A stretch of DNA of 64,000 bases from Gordonia insulae (GCF_003855095.1 NZ_CP033972.1:5580001-5644000); one strand, 5' to 3'. Positions 25,395 to 33,810 are shown, counted from the first letter of the stretch. Numbers and translations are program-made. Notes: a model not told the origin generated them from the sequence alone.

Positions 25395-27218
25395 TCAGAA
25401 CCAGGCGGGAGCGGCGTCGAGGGTGGTGCGGTCCAACGCGGCGAGCAGGGCCAGCTGCGGCCCCGTCTTCGGTAGCTCGTAACGGAAGAAGTACTGGGCC
25501 GCAGCACGTTTGCCGTCGTAGAAGTCGCCTTGGGCGCCCCCGACCGCGAGGAGCTGATCCAGCCACAACCAGGCCAGCACGATGTGACCGGTCGCCTCCA
25601 GGTAGGCCGTCGCGTTGGCCAGCGACACCGCGGGATCCTCGGCGGACCACACCTGGCCGGTGGTGGTCACGAGCAGGTCGACGGCCCGGCGGAGATCGGC
25701 CGCGTACTCCGCGGTGGCCTCATTCCCCGTCGCTTCGCTCGCCCCTGTCACATTTCCCGTCGCTTCGCTCGCCCCTATCGCCCGGTCGATGGTCGCCCCG
25801 ATCGTCTCGGCGAGCAGGGCGAGTCCTGCGCCGCCGCGCATGATGACCTTGCGGCCGAGCAGATCGAGCCCGTGGATACCGTGGGTGCCCTCGTGGATCG
25901 GGTTGAGTCGGTTGTCGCGGTAGTACTGCTCGACGTCGAACTCCTTGGTGTAGCCGTAGCCGCCGTGCACCTGGATGGCGAGACTGTTGGCCTCCAGGCA
26001 CCACTGCGACGGCCAGCTCTTGGCGATCGGGGTGAGGACGTCGAGCAGGAGACCGGCCCGCTCGTGCTCGTCGCCGGTGCTGGTGGTCTGCTCGTCGACC
26101 AGCTTGCTGCAGTACAGGCCGAGGGCGAGTGCACCCTCCACGTAGGACTTCTGTGCCAGCAGCATGCGTTTGACGTCGGCGTGCTCGATGATCGGGATCG
26201 GCTTGCTGGTCGGATCCTTCTGATCGACCGGGCGGCCCTGGGTACGCACCTTGGCGTATTCGACCGACGCCTGGTACCCGGCGTATCCCAGTGAGGTGGC
26301 GAGGAATCCGACGCCGATACGGGCCTCGTTCATCATGTGGAACATGTAACTGAGGCCGCGGTGTTCTTCGCCCACCAGGTAGCCGACAGCGCCGGGAGCG
26401 TCTGCCGGTGCGAAGGTTCCGTCGCCGAAGTTCAGCAGCGTGTTGGTGGTCGCGCGGTTGCCCATCTTGTGGTTGAGGCCGACCAGCGCGACGTCGTTGC
26501 GGGTACCGTCCGCGAGGTACTTGGGCACGATGAACAGGGAGATGCCCTTGACGCCGGGGCCGCCGCCGGGTGCCTTCGCGAGCACGAGATGCACGATGTT
26601 CTCGCCGAGTTCGTGATCGCCCGCCGAGATCCACATCTTGGTGCCGGTGATCCGGTAGCTGCCGTCGTCGGCCGGCTCGGCCTTGGTCGTGATGTCGGCC
26701 AGCGACGATCCGGCCTGCGGCTCCGACAGGCACATCGTGCCGAAGAACCGGCCCTCGACCATGGGTCGCACCCACGTGTCGATCTGCTCGGGAGTGCCGT
26801 ACTCGGCGAGCAGGTTCGCGTTGCCGACGGTGAGGAAGGTGTACGACGACATCGCCGCGTTGGCCGCCTGGAACCAGGCGCTGGACGCGCGGTTGACGAC
26901 CGTCGGCAGCTGCATGCCGCCCAGCGATTCGTCGAAGGAGCCGGCCGCGAGTCCTGCCTTGAGGAACTCGTTGATCCCGCTGCTGATCTCGTCGGGCAGG
27001 ACGACCTTGCCGTCGTCACCCACGTACGGCTCGTTCTGGTCGCCGGTCTTGTTGGCCGGCGCGAAGCACTTGGTGGCGATGTCCTCGCTGAGTTCGAGCA
27101 CGGCGTCGAAGGTCTCCCGCGAGTGCTCGCGGTAGCGTTCACGGCTCGTCAGCTTCTCGACGTCGAGCCATTCATAGAGCAGGAACTCGAGATCACGTCG
27201 GGAGAGTGGGGCGGCCAT
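25395..27218 (-). CDS. acyl-CoA dehydrogenase (FadE type, with C-terminal extension domain)
   Basis: This 607-residue FAD enzyme introduces the alpha-beta double bond of acyl-CoAs. MCLSEPQAGSSLADI and KMWISAGDHEL mark the FAD/substrate core, and YGYTKEFDVEQYYRDNRLNPIHEGTHGIHGLDLLGRK by pattern carries the catalytic base region (Glu in HEGTHG) and adenine contacts. An additional C-terminal helical domain matches the long FadE5/DmdC-like class. The tandem GASEATGNVT duplication near 481-500, encoded by 26-bp repeats, is a local insertion. Start ATG 27218 has GAAGGAG. Its promoter shares TetR-type operators with the divergent regulator. Confidence 0.93.
   Translation of the reverse strand: MAAPLSRRDLEFLLYEWLDVEKLTSRERYREHSRETFDAVLELSEDIATKCFAPANKTGDQNEPYVGDDGKVVLPDEISSGINEFLKAGLAAGSFDESLGGMQLPTVVNRASSAWFQAANAAMSSYTFLTVGNANLLAEYGTPEQIDTWVRPMVEGRFFGTMCLSEPQAGSSLADITTKAEPADDGSYRITGTKMWISAGDHELGENIVHLVLAKAPGGGPGVKGISLFIVPKYLADGTRNDVALVGLNHKMGNRATTNTLLNFGDGTFAPADAPGAVGYLVGEEHRGLSYMFHMMNEARIGVGFLATSLGYAGYQASVEYAKVRTQGRPVDQKDPTSKPIPIIEHADVKRMLLAQKSYVEGALALGLYCSKLVDEQTTSTGDEHERAGLLLDVLTPIAKSWPSQWCLEANSLAIQVHGGYGYTKEFDVEQYYRDNRLNPIHEGTHGIHGLDLLGRKVIMRGGAGLALLAETIGATIDRAIGASEATGNVTGASEATGNEATAEYAADLRRAVDLLVTTTGQVWSAEDPAVSLANATAYLEATGHIVLAWLWLDQLLAVGGAQGDFYDGKRAAAQYFFRYELPKTGPQLALLAALDRTTLDAAPAWF
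25721..25776. repeat. two 26-bp direct repeats inside the acyl-CoA dehydrogenase gene
   Basis: Copies at 25721-25746 and 25751-25776 (core CCCGTCGCTTCGCTCGCCCC) are spaced 30 bases, so they add ten codons in frame (GASEATGNVT). The repeat lies in the linker before the C-terminal domain. It shares the CGCTxCGCTC core with repeats at 5739-5804 and about 37862-37900. Confidence 0.85.
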
Positions 27219-27236
27219 ACGACTCCTTCGTCAACA

Positions 27237-27268
27237 TAAGCACTCGCTCATTTCTAAGCGCTCGCTTA
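27237..27268. promoter_or_regulatory. double TetR-type operator between acyl-CoA dehydrogenase and its regulator
   Basis: TAAGC-gctc-GCTTA (27255-27268) is a perfect 5-4-5 inverted repeat. TAAGC-actc-GCTCA (27237-27250) is a near copy, 18 bases away. They lie 19-50 bases upstream of the acyl-CoA dehydrogenase start, in the divergent intergenic region with the TetR gene. Binding there would repress both directions. Confidence 0.7.
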
Positions 27269-27332
27269 TGATGCACCGGATGGTGCGATCAGGTCAATGG
27301 GGCCGTGATCCGATGAGCCGGGAGCAGGGGAG

Positions 27333-27917
27333 ATGACCAGTACGCGCAGTGGTGACTCCGCGGCGGCGGAGCGCATCCGCCACGCCGCGATCGCCTCCTT
27401 CGCGGAGGTCGGCTACGGCGGCACGTCGACTCGCCAGATCGCCAAGCGCCTGAACATGAGTGCCGCGGCGATGTACCCGCACTACCGGTCGAAAGAGGAA
27501 CTCCTCTTCGCGATCGCCGTGGAGGGTCATCGCGGGGTGCTTTCCGCCCTGCGGGCCGTCGACGACGAAACCCTTTCCGACGGTGAGCGTTTGCGAATCG
27601 TGGTCGAGGAGTTCACCCGGTGGCAGGCCGAGCATCATGAGCTCGCGAAGGTCGTCCAGTACGAGATGCACGGATTGACCCGTGAGCATTACCGGGAGAT
27701 CACCGCCATCCGGCGCGACACCTCCGAGGTGCTCGCCGCGATCGTCCGTCGCGGAGTGGAGGCGGGGGAGTTCACGGTGGCGGCTCCGGACGACGCGGTC
27801 CTGGCGCTGTCCTCGCTGTGCGTCGACGTCTGCCGGTGGTTCCCGTCGCGGACCCACCGTGATCCGGTCGCGTTGGGCCGCGCATACGGCGATCTAGCCG
27901 TGCGGATGGTCAGGTAG
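27333..27917 (+). CDS. TetR/AcrR regulator of the acyl-CoA dehydrogenase operon
   Basis: This 194-residue protein has a helix-turn-helix at about 14-58 (IRHAAIASFAEVGYGGTSTRQIAKRLNMSAAAMYPHYRSKEEL by pattern) and an all-helical effector domain. It resembles the KstR2/FadR-type group responding to acyl-CoAs, but the exact ligand is inferred. It is divergent from the acyl-CoA dehydrogenase/SDR/hydrolase genes, with two inverted-repeat operators between them. The gene starts at ATG 27333, soon after a GGGGAG ribosome-binding site. Confidence 0.9.
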   Translation: MTSTRSGDSAAAERIRHAAIASFAEVGYGGTSTRQIAKRLNMSAAAMYPHYRSKEELLFAIAVEGHRGVLSALRAVDDETLSDGERLRIVVEEFTRWQAEHHELAKVVQYEMHGLTREHYREITAIRRDTSEVLAAIVRRGVEAGEFTVAAPDDAVLALSSLCVDVCRWFPSRTHRDPVALGRAYGDLAVRMVR

Positions 27918-27963
27918 GGCCGATGACGCCGGGACACCCCGGACGCCCTGGCGGTGATGTCAC

Positions 27964-29103
27964 CTAGCCGCCGACCGCCCCGAACGACCCCGACGGCAGC
28001 AGCGTCTCGTTCATCCGCGGTGCGTACTGGTCGAAATACACTCGCGCGATGAGCTCCCGGCGGCTGCGGACCCCGGCCTTGTCGAAGATCGACTTGAGAT
28101 GATCCTGCACCGTATAGGCGGACACGTGCAGCGTCGCGGCGATGTCCTTGGTCGCCACGCCCTGCAACACCATCTGGGTGACGTCGCGTTCGCGGGAGGT
28201 CAGTCCGAACGCGGCGACCACCATCGGCACGATGTCCGGTGGTCGCGCCTCCTCGATCGTCACCACCACCTCGCCGACCCGGCCCTCGGCGTTGGTCAGG
28301 GGCGATGCATGCACCACCAACCACATCCCGGACGCCGCCCGCACCCGTAGCCGGGGCGGCACGTCGGTCTCGCCGCGGCCGTACCGGCGGGCCGCGCCCA
28401 CGAGAGAGGTGATCACCGAACTCGCTGCGCCGCTGTTGCGTCCGGCGAGCAGGTCGTCGAGCCGTTCCTCGGCGCCCGCGCTCATCTGGATCATCTGGTT
28501 GGTGCTGTCCACGATCAGGACGCACGGACCCGACGGCGCCGACTGGGGTTCGGCCACGATGGTGGTGAGCAGCCCGGTCCGTACCCCGCGTGCCATGGAC
28601 TGCGACAAGGTGTCGAGATAGTCGATCTCGACACTGTCGAACGGCTCCTCACCGGACTCCCGGAAGAACGCGATCGCGCCCCAGACCTGCGACCCGTCGC
28701 GCAGGATCAGTCGCGCCTCGTCCCGGAAGTCGAAGTGCGGGGTCATGAACTCGGTCATTCGCGGCGAACGCCGTTTGTCGCCGCCGGTCAGTTCGTGCAC
28801 GCCGACCGCGTCGACGCCGGCGAGCGCGAGTTCGCGGAAGGACGAGTCCTCGGTGCGGCCGTACTCCATCAGACCGAACTCGTCGTCATGGGTGTTGCGA
28901 CCGAGCAGAGACCCGTATTTGCGGACGCTGGTGAGGATCAGCGAGTTCGGGTCGACGGTGGCGGCGCACGCCGCGGCGTGCGGTACCGCACGGGTCAGCG
29001 AGTCGATGGCCTCGCCGATGAAGTCGCTCACCCCGAGGCCGGCATGGGCCAGCACGTCGATGTCGCGGCGTACACGCTCGGCGGTCAAGGCTGCTGTGGC
29101 CAT
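27964..29103 (-). CDS. LuxR-type (GAF + HTH) transcriptional regulator
   Basis: This 379-residue protein has an N-terminal GAF-like sensor region (about 10-180, CAATVDPNSLILTSVRKYG, ARLILRDGSQVWGAIAFFRESG) and a PAS-like middle. The C-terminal LuxR helix-turn-helix is near 310-355 (LTSRERDVTQMVLQGVATKDIAATLHVSAYTVQDHLKSIF by pattern). No receiver domain is seen, so it senses a ligand or redox state directly. Start ATG 29103 was chosen at the GAF-domain beginning; earlier in-frame codons encode non-conserved sequence. It is downstream of the BBE-type oxidase on the same strand and may control it. Confidence 0.85.
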   Translation of the reverse strand: MATAALTAERVRRDIDVLAHAGLGVSDFIGEAIDSLTRAVPHAAACAATVDPNSLILTSVRKYGSLLGRNTHDDEFGLMEYGRTEDSSFRELALAGVDAVGVHELTGGDKRRSPRMTEFMTPHFDFRDEARLILRDGSQVWGAIAFFRESGEEPFDSVEIDYLDTLSQSMARGVRTGLLTTIVAEPQSAPSGPCVLIVDSTNQMIQMSAGAEERLDDLLAGRNSGAASSVITSLVGAARRYGRGETDVPPRLRVRAASGMWLVVHASPLTNAEGRVGEVVVTIEEARPPDIVPMVVAAFGLTSRERDVTQMVLQGVATKDIAATLHVSAYTVQDHLKSIFDKAGVRSRRELIARVYFDQYAPRMNETLLPSGSFGAVGG

Positions 29104-29236
29104 GGTGATCAGTTTCCGTCGTCGCAGGTCAGATGTCCATCCCAGATTTGTGGGGCGGACATTCGAGGGACACCGATGGCCGTACTCGCCGACGCCCGGC
29201 GAGAACGGCCACCGCTTCGTGATCGGCGGAACGCGA

Positions 29237-30580
29237 TCAGACGGTCCGGCGGAAGATCCCGCCCGGATCGTGACGCTCGCGGATCGCACAGAGCCGATCG
29301 TGATCATCGGTCGACCACAGCCCGGGCAGGTCCGCCGCCGGTGTCGACCCCGCGAAGTTCAGCAGCCCGCCGTCGGCCCATGGTGCGACCGCGGCGTTCA
29401 CCGCGCCGACGTGTGGGCCGGCCAGCTCAGCGGCAGGCCCCGCGGGCACGGCGATGGCGAGGACGCTGTAGGACGCCGATCGCGCGGTGACCGAGTTCGG
29501 CACACCCTGGGGTGCGGTCAGTCGCCCGCCCAGCAGCCGGATCTCGACGATGGCGAGCGGACTCGCGACCGTCGGCCCGGCCACGGCGAGTATCGCGTCG
29601 ACGGCGTCGGCCGGGAGGTCCCGCACGGTGCTGCCGCGTTCGATGCTCGGCATCGGCCCGGGCGGATCCATGTGCACCGCGTCCAGCGCGGCCACCGGCA
29701 TCACATCGACGTTCTGCAGCAGCACCGGTCCGACCGACGTCATCGGGGCGAGTAACTGCGCACCGACCGCGGGATCCCCCGTATAGGTGAACCGCACGTG
29801 GACGGCGATCTGGCCCTGGAGGGGCGGCGGGAGCATGGGGTCCGGCGGCAGCCGCAGGATGGCCACCGAGGTTCCTGCCTCTTCCGGGAGGGTCGGTGCC
29901 CATCGTCGCCATGCATGCAGGACCTGCTCGGCCGCGCCACCGGCGAAATAGATGCCGCCACCGTAGAGGGTGGTCAGGCCGACGAGGTCGAACTCGAGCG
30001 CGGTCACGATCCCGCAACCGTCCCGACCGCCGAGCAGAGCCCAGAACAGATCGGACCCCGCCCCCGCATCAACCGTCCGGACGGTGCCGTCGGCGGTCAC
30101 GACCTCGATGCTGCGAACGCGATCGGCGGCGTAGCCGAACTGTCGTCCGAGGGGGCTCAGTCCGCCGCCGAGCGTGTATCCGACGACGCCGACCGACGAG
30201 GACGATCCGACGAGCCCGGTCAGTCCGTGTGGCGCGGTCGCGGCGATCACGTCGCGCCAACGCGCCCCGGCGCCGACGCGGGCGGTCCGGGCGATCGGGT
30301 CGACCGTCACCTCGGTCATCCGGCTGGTGGTGATGGTCAGCAGGCCGTGGCCTTCCACGACCGGTCCGTGGCCGGTGGCGCGGACGCCGATGCGGAGTCC
30401 ATGGGCGCGGGCGTGGCGGACCGCGGCGGCGACGTCGTCGGCCGACGTGGCACCGACGACGACGTCGGGCGCCTGGACCGTCGCGACGTTGAATCCGGCG
30501 AGCTCTTCGGCGTATCCGGCGTCTCCGGGGGTGAGGACGGGGCCGACGATCGTCGCGGCGTCAGGGGTGGTGAGGGACAT
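29237..30580 (-). CDS. FAD-binding (berberine-bridge-like) oxidoreductase
   Basis: This 447-residue PCMH-type flavoenzyme has the FAD region VGVRATGHG (His near 70 is the likely 8-alpha-histidyl FAD attachment), then LTGLVGSSSSVGVVGYTLGGGLSPLGR near 118-145. A short C-terminal BBE segment, LNFAGS...RLCAIRERHDPGGIFRRTV, closes the protein. Cys near 196 in RDGCGIVTA could be a second attachment but does not match the canonical position. Such enzymes oxidise sugars, alkaloids or aromatic alcohols with O2. No signal peptide is visible. Its start lies directly downstream of short GTTGTGAGGG repeats. Confidence 0.85.
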   Translation of the reverse strand: MSLTTPDAATIVGPVLTPGDAGYAEELAGFNVATVQAPDVVVGATSADDVAAAVRHARAHGLRIGVRATGHGPVVEGHGLLTITTSRMTEVTVDPIARTARVGAGARWRDVIAATAPHGLTGLVGSSSSVGVVGYTLGGGLSPLGRQFGYAADRVRSIEVVTADGTVRTVDAGAGSDLFWALLGGRDGCGIVTALEFDLVGLTTLYGGGIYFAGGAAEQVLHAWRRWAPTLPEEAGTSVAILRLPPDPMLPPPLQGQIAVHVRFTYTGDPAVGAQLLAPMTSVGPVLLQNVDVMPVAALDAVHMDPPGPMPSIERGSTVRDLPADAVDAILAVAGPTVASPLAIVEIRLLGGRLTAPQGVPNSVTARSASYSVLAIAVPAGPAAELAGPHVGAVNAAVAPWADGGLLNFAGSTPAADLPGLWSTDDHDRLCAIRERHDPGGIFRRTV

Positions 30581-30591
30581 GGTGTTCTCCT

Positions 30592-30629
30592 GGTTGTGAG
30601 GGGTTGTGAGGGGTTGTGAGGGGTTGTGG
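30592..30629. repeat. decamer tandem repeat near a gene start
   Basis: GGTTGTGAGG-type decamers occur about 3.5 times in a row, 12 bases upstream of the BBE oxidase start (minus strand). The repeat lies where the leader and ribosome-binding site should be, so slippage could alter expression. Confidence 0.7.
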
Positions 30630-30636
30630 TGGAAGT

Positions 30637-30853
30637 GATCTCGATACGGCGGCTCGCTACGCTCGCTGCCTACTCGATCAGCGGAACGTCGCCGCGGCTG
30701 CCTACTCGATCAGCGGAACGTCGCCGCGGCTGCCTACTCGATCAGCGGGAAGGCCCGCCGCTGGCTACTCGATCAGCGGGAGTCTGTGTCAGACAGTGCT
30801 TTCCGCTGGTCGAGTAGGCACGAGCCGCCAGGCGAGGGGCGTATCGAGACCAC
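30637..30853. repeat. long inverted-repeat element with 32-bp tandem units
   Basis: The left arm (30637-30684, TGATCTCGATACGGCGGC then CTACTCGATCAGCGG) and right arm (30801-30853, CCGCTGGTCGAGTAGGC then GTATCGAGACCAC) are inverted copies. Between them CTACTCGATCAGCGG is tandemly repeated at 30670, 30702, 30734 and 30765; the first two units are identical 32-mers. With the decamer repeat it fills the gene-free interval 30581-30904. A related element lies in the prm cluster. Confidence 0.85.
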
Positions 30854-30904
30854 GCTCGATGCAGCGACCTGCGGCCGGCACGAAAGACTGTGCGAGAGCG
30901 GCGG

Positions 30905-31315
30905 TCAGCGACCGGCCTGGGCGGTGATCTCGACGGCGAGTCCGGGCAGGGCGAGTGCCGCGACTCCGACGAGGGCGGCAGGCGGCGTCGCGCCGTGCGC
31001 GTCGAGGCGTTCGGTGAGCGCCTCGTACGCGGCCAGGGTCGCGGCGATGTCGGTGGTGTAGACGGTGAGCGAGAAGACGTCCGCGAGGGTCATGTCGACG
31101 CGCGCCAGGATCTCCTCGATGTGGTGCACGGCGAGGGAGAGTTGCGCCGCGACATCACCGTCGTGCAGCACGCTGCCGTCGTCGGCGACGGAGGCCTGCC
31201 CGGCGACGGTCAGGACTTCACGCGGCGCCGGACGCAGCTGGGCGTGGTCGAAGCGGAACCCGGCGTTCCAACTCGTCGGGTTGATACGAATGGTGGTGGG
31301 GGTCGGTGTGGTCAT
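30905..31315 (-). CDS. RidA family (YjgF/YER057c/UK114) protein
   Basis: This 136-residue protein has the chorismate-mutase-like trimeric fold of RidA: FRFDHAQLRP near the N terminus, VLTVAGQASVADDGSVLHDGD, then VFSLTVYTTDIA and PPAALVGVAALALPGLAVEITA. RidA proteins hydrolyse reactive enamines and imines. The catalytic Arg of true RidA (usually in a PxR segment near residue 105) is not obvious here; PPAALVGV suggests one of the other subfamilies. ATG 31315 is preferred to GTG 31321. Confidence 0.85.
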   Translation of the reverse strand: MTTPTPTTIRINPTSWNAGFRFDHAQLRPAPREVLTVAGQASVADDGSVLHDGDVAAQLSLAVHHIEEILARVDMTLADVFSLTVYTTDIAATLAAYEALTERLDAHGATPPAALVGVAALALPGLAVEITAQAGR

Positions 31316-31417
31316 ACACACGAGACTCGCTCGTGCGCTGACCGATTCCCATCCCGATCTTCGGTGGAGTTCTGCGCCCAGATTTCTGGGGGTCGACCGG
31401 ACGATCGACGTGGGGGG

Positions 31418-32317
31418 TCAGTCGGCGATCGACGACCAGGTGAAATCGCCATGGTCACTGCCCAGTCCGGTGGCGACGATTCCCGCCACGGCGCAACCGA
31501 TCCGGGCTGCGTCGAGCAGTCCGAGGTCGTGCCCGCGCGCGGCCAGGAAGCCTGCGGAGAAGGAATCTCCGCAACCGCTGGTGTCGACGACGGTGACCTC
31601 GTGGGCGGGTGCGTGTTCGACGTCGTCGGCGGTCACCACGTAGGCGCCGTCCGCACCCGCGGTGGCGGCCACGCATGTCACGCCGCGGTCGATGAGGTGA
31701 CGGGATGCGGTGACGAGGTCGCTCTCGCCGGTGAACCCGCGCACCTGGTCGTCGTTAGGCAGGAGGTAATCCAGGTGCGGCAGAACGGGTTCGATCCAGG
31801 CGAGCAGGCCCGGGTCACCATCGGCCAGGATGTCGGCGGACAGGGTGATGCCGACGGCGCGGATGTCGCCCAGCAGCGCCGCCAGTTCCGGCGGGTTCAG
31901 CAGTTCGGGTGCGCCGATGTGCACGTGGTCGACGCCGGTCAGCAACTCGAGTGGCGCGTCGGCGAGCGGGTAGGCGAGATTCGCGCCGGGCAGGTGCAGT
32001 GCCGGCCGGTCGCCGTTGCTGCGGATCGGCAGCATGCTCATCGAGGTAGGCTGGTCCACCGTGACGAGGTGATCGGTGTTCACGCCGTGCCGGTTGAGCA
32101 CCGTCGTCATCAGGTCGCCGGGATCGTCGGCGCCCACCGCACCCACCGTGTAGACCTCGACACCGAGCTTCGCGAGGGTGATCGCGGTGCCGCCGGCCGG
32201 GCCCGCGACCGACATGCGGATGTTCTGCACCAGGGCAGCACCCTGGCCGGCGGGGATCTCGTCGACCGGCTGGGCCAACACGTCGAGCACGTGTGCGCCG
32301 AAGGTGGCGATTCTCAT
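31418..32317 (-). CDS. PfkB family carbohydrate kinase
   Basis: This 299-residue sugar kinase has an N-terminal GGTAITLAKLG (substrate region, near 43-53) and the C-terminal signature DTSGCGDSFSAGFLAARG, with the anion-hole GCGD and catalytic Asp near 255. Family members phosphorylate sugars, nucleosides or sugar phosphates. Its ATG overlaps the stop of the aldolase gene upstream (ATGA, 32314-32317), and GGAGGAAG precedes it. A kinase plus class II aldolase suggests phosphorylation of a keto sugar followed by, or together with, aldol cleavage. Confidence 0.9.
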   Translation of the reverse strand: MRIATFGAHVLDVLAQPVDEIPAGQGAALVQNIRMSVAGPAGGTAITLAKLGVEVYTVGAVGADDPGDLMTTVLNRHGVNTDHLVTVDQPTSMSMLPIRSNGDRPALHLPGANLAYPLADAPLELLTGVDHVHIGAPELLNPPELAALLGDIRAVGITLSADILADGDPGLLAWIEPVLPHLDYLLPNDDQVRGFTGESDLVTASRHLIDRGVTCVAATAGADGAYVVTADDVEHAPAHEVTVVDTSGCGDSFSAGFLAARGHDLGLLDAARIGCAVAGIVATGLGSDHGDFTWSSIAD

Positions 32318-32970
32318 GACTTCCTCCCGGGGAACGGTGTGTACTGCCGCTCGGTCGCGGCGACCACGACCTCGACGATGTCGTCGGCGTCCAGGGTCGC
32401 CGGCGGGGCCACCGCCGCGGACCGCAGGTAGACATCGGCCAGCCAGTCGACGAGTTCGATTCGGTCGCATGCGGTGTCGAGATCGTCGGCGTAGGCCACC
32501 GACCCGTGGTTGCGCATCAGGGCGGCCGTTCGATCGGACAGCGCGGTGGCCACGCCGTCGCCGAGCGCGCGGCTGCCGAACACTGCATACGGCGCGACCC
32601 GGATGGATCCGCCGAGCAGTGCCGCCGTGTAGTGCACCACGGGGAGGTCGTCGACGATGTTGGCCACGGCGATCGACGCGACGGGATGGGCATGCACGAC
32701 GGCCGTCGCCGACGTGTGCCGGTAGACGTCGAGATGAATGCGGAGCTCCGAGGTCGGACGGAACGTGGTGTCCTCGACCACCACACCGTCGAGGTCGACG
32801 ACCACCATCTGGTCGGCGGTGACGTCGGCGAGCCGGCATCCCGACGGCGTGAGCACGACGCGGTCGCCCATTCGGACGGAGAGATTGCCGCCGGTGCCGT
32901 GGGTCATCCCCTCGCGGGCGAGTCGGTGAGCCGCGGCAGCGAGCGCCGCGCGTTCGTCGGAGAAGCGCAC
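32314..32970 (-). CDS. class II aldolase/adducin family protein (fuculose-1-phosphate aldolase-like)
   Basis: This 218-residue zinc aldolase has GTGGNLSVR (near 25-33), TPSG and the base Glu in TSELRIH (near 74). Zinc ligands are VVHAHP (near 92-96) and RNHG (near 152). It would cleave a sugar-1-phosphate into dihydroxyacetone phosphate and an aldehyde. The GTG start at 32970 lies in KRFSDER-like context without a strong ribosome-binding site. It is co-transcribed with the downstream PfkB kinase. The substrate (fuculose, rhamnulose, ribulose or a methylthio sugar) is not clear. Confidence 0.88.
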   Translation of the reverse strand: MRFSDERAALAAAAHRLAREGMTHGTGGNLSVRMGDRVVLTPSGCRLADVTADQMVVVDLDGVVVEDTTFRPTSELRIHLDVYRHTSATAVVHAHPVASIAVANIVDDLPVVHYTAALLGGSIRVAPYAVFGSRALGDGVATALSDRTAALMRNHGSVAYADDLDTACDRIELVDWLADVYLRSAAVAPPATLDADDIVEVVVAATERQYTPFPGRKS

Positions 32971-33088
32971 GCCCGAGACACTACGCCCACCCCGGTGTCA
33001 TCCGAACGGACCAACTGCTGCGAACGCGGAACCGCAGGGCCTGGGTCGGCGTCCAATGACCATGCAGACCCCGTGGATGGGAGCACCG

Positions 33089-33757
33089 ATGCAGGCACCG
33101 CATCTCACCGACCTGCGTGATCTGGTCCGGTCACGACTGATCCCGGGTTTCACCGGGCTCACCGAGATCGAGGCGGACGCGCGGGACTGGGCCGAGGACG
33201 TCGGTGAGCCGCCCGACGCGGCAGTTGTCGAGGTCCGGCGACTGTGGGACGAACGTGCCGATGCGCAACAGCGATGGACCGAGGACGGCGACTATGCGCG
33301 GTTGCGTGCGGCGTTCGACGAACTCGACGCCGACGGTGTGCTGGCCCGGATGAACTTCTCCTGCTGCACCCGATGCGCCACCCAGGCGATCGACGGGGAG
33401 CGTACGCCGGAGCCGGATCGCGACGACTGGTACAAATTCCGCGAATGGGCCTACGTCTACTTCCACGAACAGGATGCCGAACGCCTGGCCGACGAGGACG
33501 CCGTCCTCTACCTGGGCTACAGCGCATTCCGTCCACATCCGACCCTGCCGGACTCGCTGCTCGATGCGATGTCGGAGGGAGACGTCGATGCCGAACACAC
33601 CGCGTACGAGCGCACCGAGACATTACTGGCCGAGCAGATCGTCGGCGTGCTGAACCGGCATGGACTGGACGTCGCCTGGTCGGGTTCGCGCCACGATCGC
33701 ATCGGCATCCGCATCGTGCGGTGGCGCAAGCCGTTGCCGCACAGCGCGATCTCGTAG
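33089..33757 (+). CDS. conserved actinobacterial protein of unknown function with CCxxC motif
   Basis: A 222-residue soluble protein without a recognised catalytic domain. Features seen are a helical, acidic N-terminal half and the sequence MNFSCCTRCATQAI near residue 95, which could bind metal. A KFREWAYVYFHEQDAERLADE segment and a C-terminal VAWSGSRHDRIGIRIVRWRKPLP follow. The pattern resembles the DUF6891-type proteins; this is recalled, not searched. ATG 33089 is chosen because GGGAG sits five bases upstream; ATG 33056 would add eleven residues with no ribosome-binding site. It is convergent with the prm regulator. Confidence 0.65.
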   Translation: MQAPHLTDLRDLVRSRLIPGFTGLTEIEADARDWAEDVGEPPDAAVVEVRRLWDERADAQQRWTEDGDYARLRAAFDELDADGVLARMNFSCCTRCATQAIDGERTPEPDRDDWYKFREWAYVYFHEQDAERLADEDAVLYLGYSAFRPHPTLPDSLLDAMSEGDVDAEHTAYERTETLLAEQIVGVLNRHGLDVAWSGSRHDRIGIRIVRWRKPLPHSAIS

Positions 33758-33764
33758 CCGGGAC

Positions 33765-33799
33765 CCGGTGGCGCCGCAGGTCGGGGGCGGCGCCACCGG
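33765..33799. terminator. bidirectional hairpin between convergent genes
   Basis: CCGGTGGCGCCGC (33765-33777) pairs perfectly with GCGGCGCCACCGG (33787-33799) across a 9-base loop, 7 bases after the plus-strand stop and 11 bases after the prm regulator stop. There is no U-tract, as is common in actinobacteria. Confidence 0.6.
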
Positions 33800-33810
33800 A
33801 CACCGACGGC

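Noticed and set aside
30670..30781. Possible CRISPR array from repeated CTACTCGATCAGCGG
   Set aside because: The sequences between repeats are themselves repeated rather than unique, the unit length varies, and there are no cas genes. The same holds at 43143-43229.
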